A model generated the notes under the pieces. The model worked only from the letters and a program-made list of their open reading frames with translations, did no database searches and was not told where the DNA came from. From assembly GCA_021817945.1 (NCBI GenBank), contig JAKAFL010000031.1, positions 1 to 45,130 on the forward strand: a stretch of DNA of 45,130 nt, in the 5' to 3' direction. Both the position numbers and the translations under genes were made by a program. The stretch comes from a bacterium (GTDB lineage Bacteria > Verrucomicrobiota > Verrucomicrobiia > Limisphaerales > UBA11358). Of the stretch, positions 45,032-45,130 are shown piece after piece. How positions within the stretch are numbered: position 1 is the first letter of the stretch; the number at the start of each line of letters is the position of its first letter.

Positions 45032-45130
45032 TCAAAAGGACAAGTCGGCCTGTTTCCAGAAGGCGGCAACCAGGGTGGTTTTGCGGCGTTGGGCGGTGCG
45101 CAGTCCTTGGCGGGCCAGCCAGTGCAACTC
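45032..45130 (-). CDS. 3' end of an unidentified gene (truncated by window edge)
   Basis: On the minus strand an uninterrupted frame enters from the right edge and ends at TGA (45034-45032). It gives 32 residues beginning ELHWLARQGLRTAQ and ending FWKQADLSF, with protein-like composition. It is too short to assign a family. Confidence 0.45.
   Translation of the reverse strand, partial: ELHWLARQGLRTAQRRKTTLVAAFWKQADLSF

Noticed and set aside
1..45130. CRISPR arrays, tRNA or rRNA genes, replication origin
   Set aside because: No regularly spaced short repeats, no T-loop-like motifs in a cloverleaf context, and no DnaA-box clusters were noticed. recF here is not beside dnaA or dnaN.

Overview
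The window looks like a chromosomal segment of a Verrucomicrobiota bacterium, probably from the Pedosphaera/Limisphaera side of the phylum. This is inferred from the kind of gene families present: a secreted protein ending in an 'STNLLNWT ... FYRLKQ' tail, a DUF3352-type exported protein, a large YfhO-like membrane protein beside a sulfotransferase, and a YlbF protein with a Cys/His tail. No rRNA, tRNA or CRISPR array was seen. The gene order is ordinary chromosome, but the spacers are rich in repeats.

Layout. 1-7000: a gene end and hairpin terminator, then a leftward block of recF, a CE7 acetyl esterase, a TPR protein, a DUF4202 protein, ylbF and a UvrD/Rep/PcrA helicase. 7400-9030: two rightward genes, a PfpI-like protein and a secreted protein. 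9200-12500: a leftward Fur-family regulator-sufB-sufC-unknown operon with a perfect Fur/PerR-like palindrome in front. 12600-15450: leftward small protein, two cyclophilins, an exported von Willebrand-like protein and a NYN nuclease-like protein. 15650-23500: a complete leftward kdpABCDE potassium-uptake operon without kdpF. 24400-27370: a Tat-exported GH125 mannosidase and, convergent to it, a TPR-methyltransferase fusion. 28067-29776: a SulP anion transporter. 30969-32389: NRDE-family and DinB-like proteins, flanked by repeats. 32988-35072: an exported type I pullulanase-like enzyme. 35179-39000: the YfhO-like protein and sulfotransferase. 39342-42290: two exported proteins (DUF3352 type, HtrA-like protease). 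42404-44693: convergent RNase D and an RlmI-like methyltransferase. A gene end runs off the right edge.

The most notable signal is a family of non-coding mobile elements (MITEs). Two full copies of about 630 bp (4317-4946 and, inverted, 23501-24129) and one rearranged 247-bp copy (7099-7345) share terminal inverted repeats and are each bounded by 7-8 bp target-site duplications. All three sit in intergenic spacers, two of them between divergent promoters. A second, degenerate repeat set (modules called X, Y and Z here) occurs near 160, 9073, 30100-30394 and 32691-32900, with module X inverted relative to Y in one copy. A transposase remnant lies at 27831-27962.

Functionally the window combines housekeeping (DNA repair, Fe-S assembly, RNA processing), potassium homeostasis and extracytoplasmic carbohydrate use (CE7 esterase, GH125, pullulanase). 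Protein functions are assigned by recognising motifs by eye; no database search was run.
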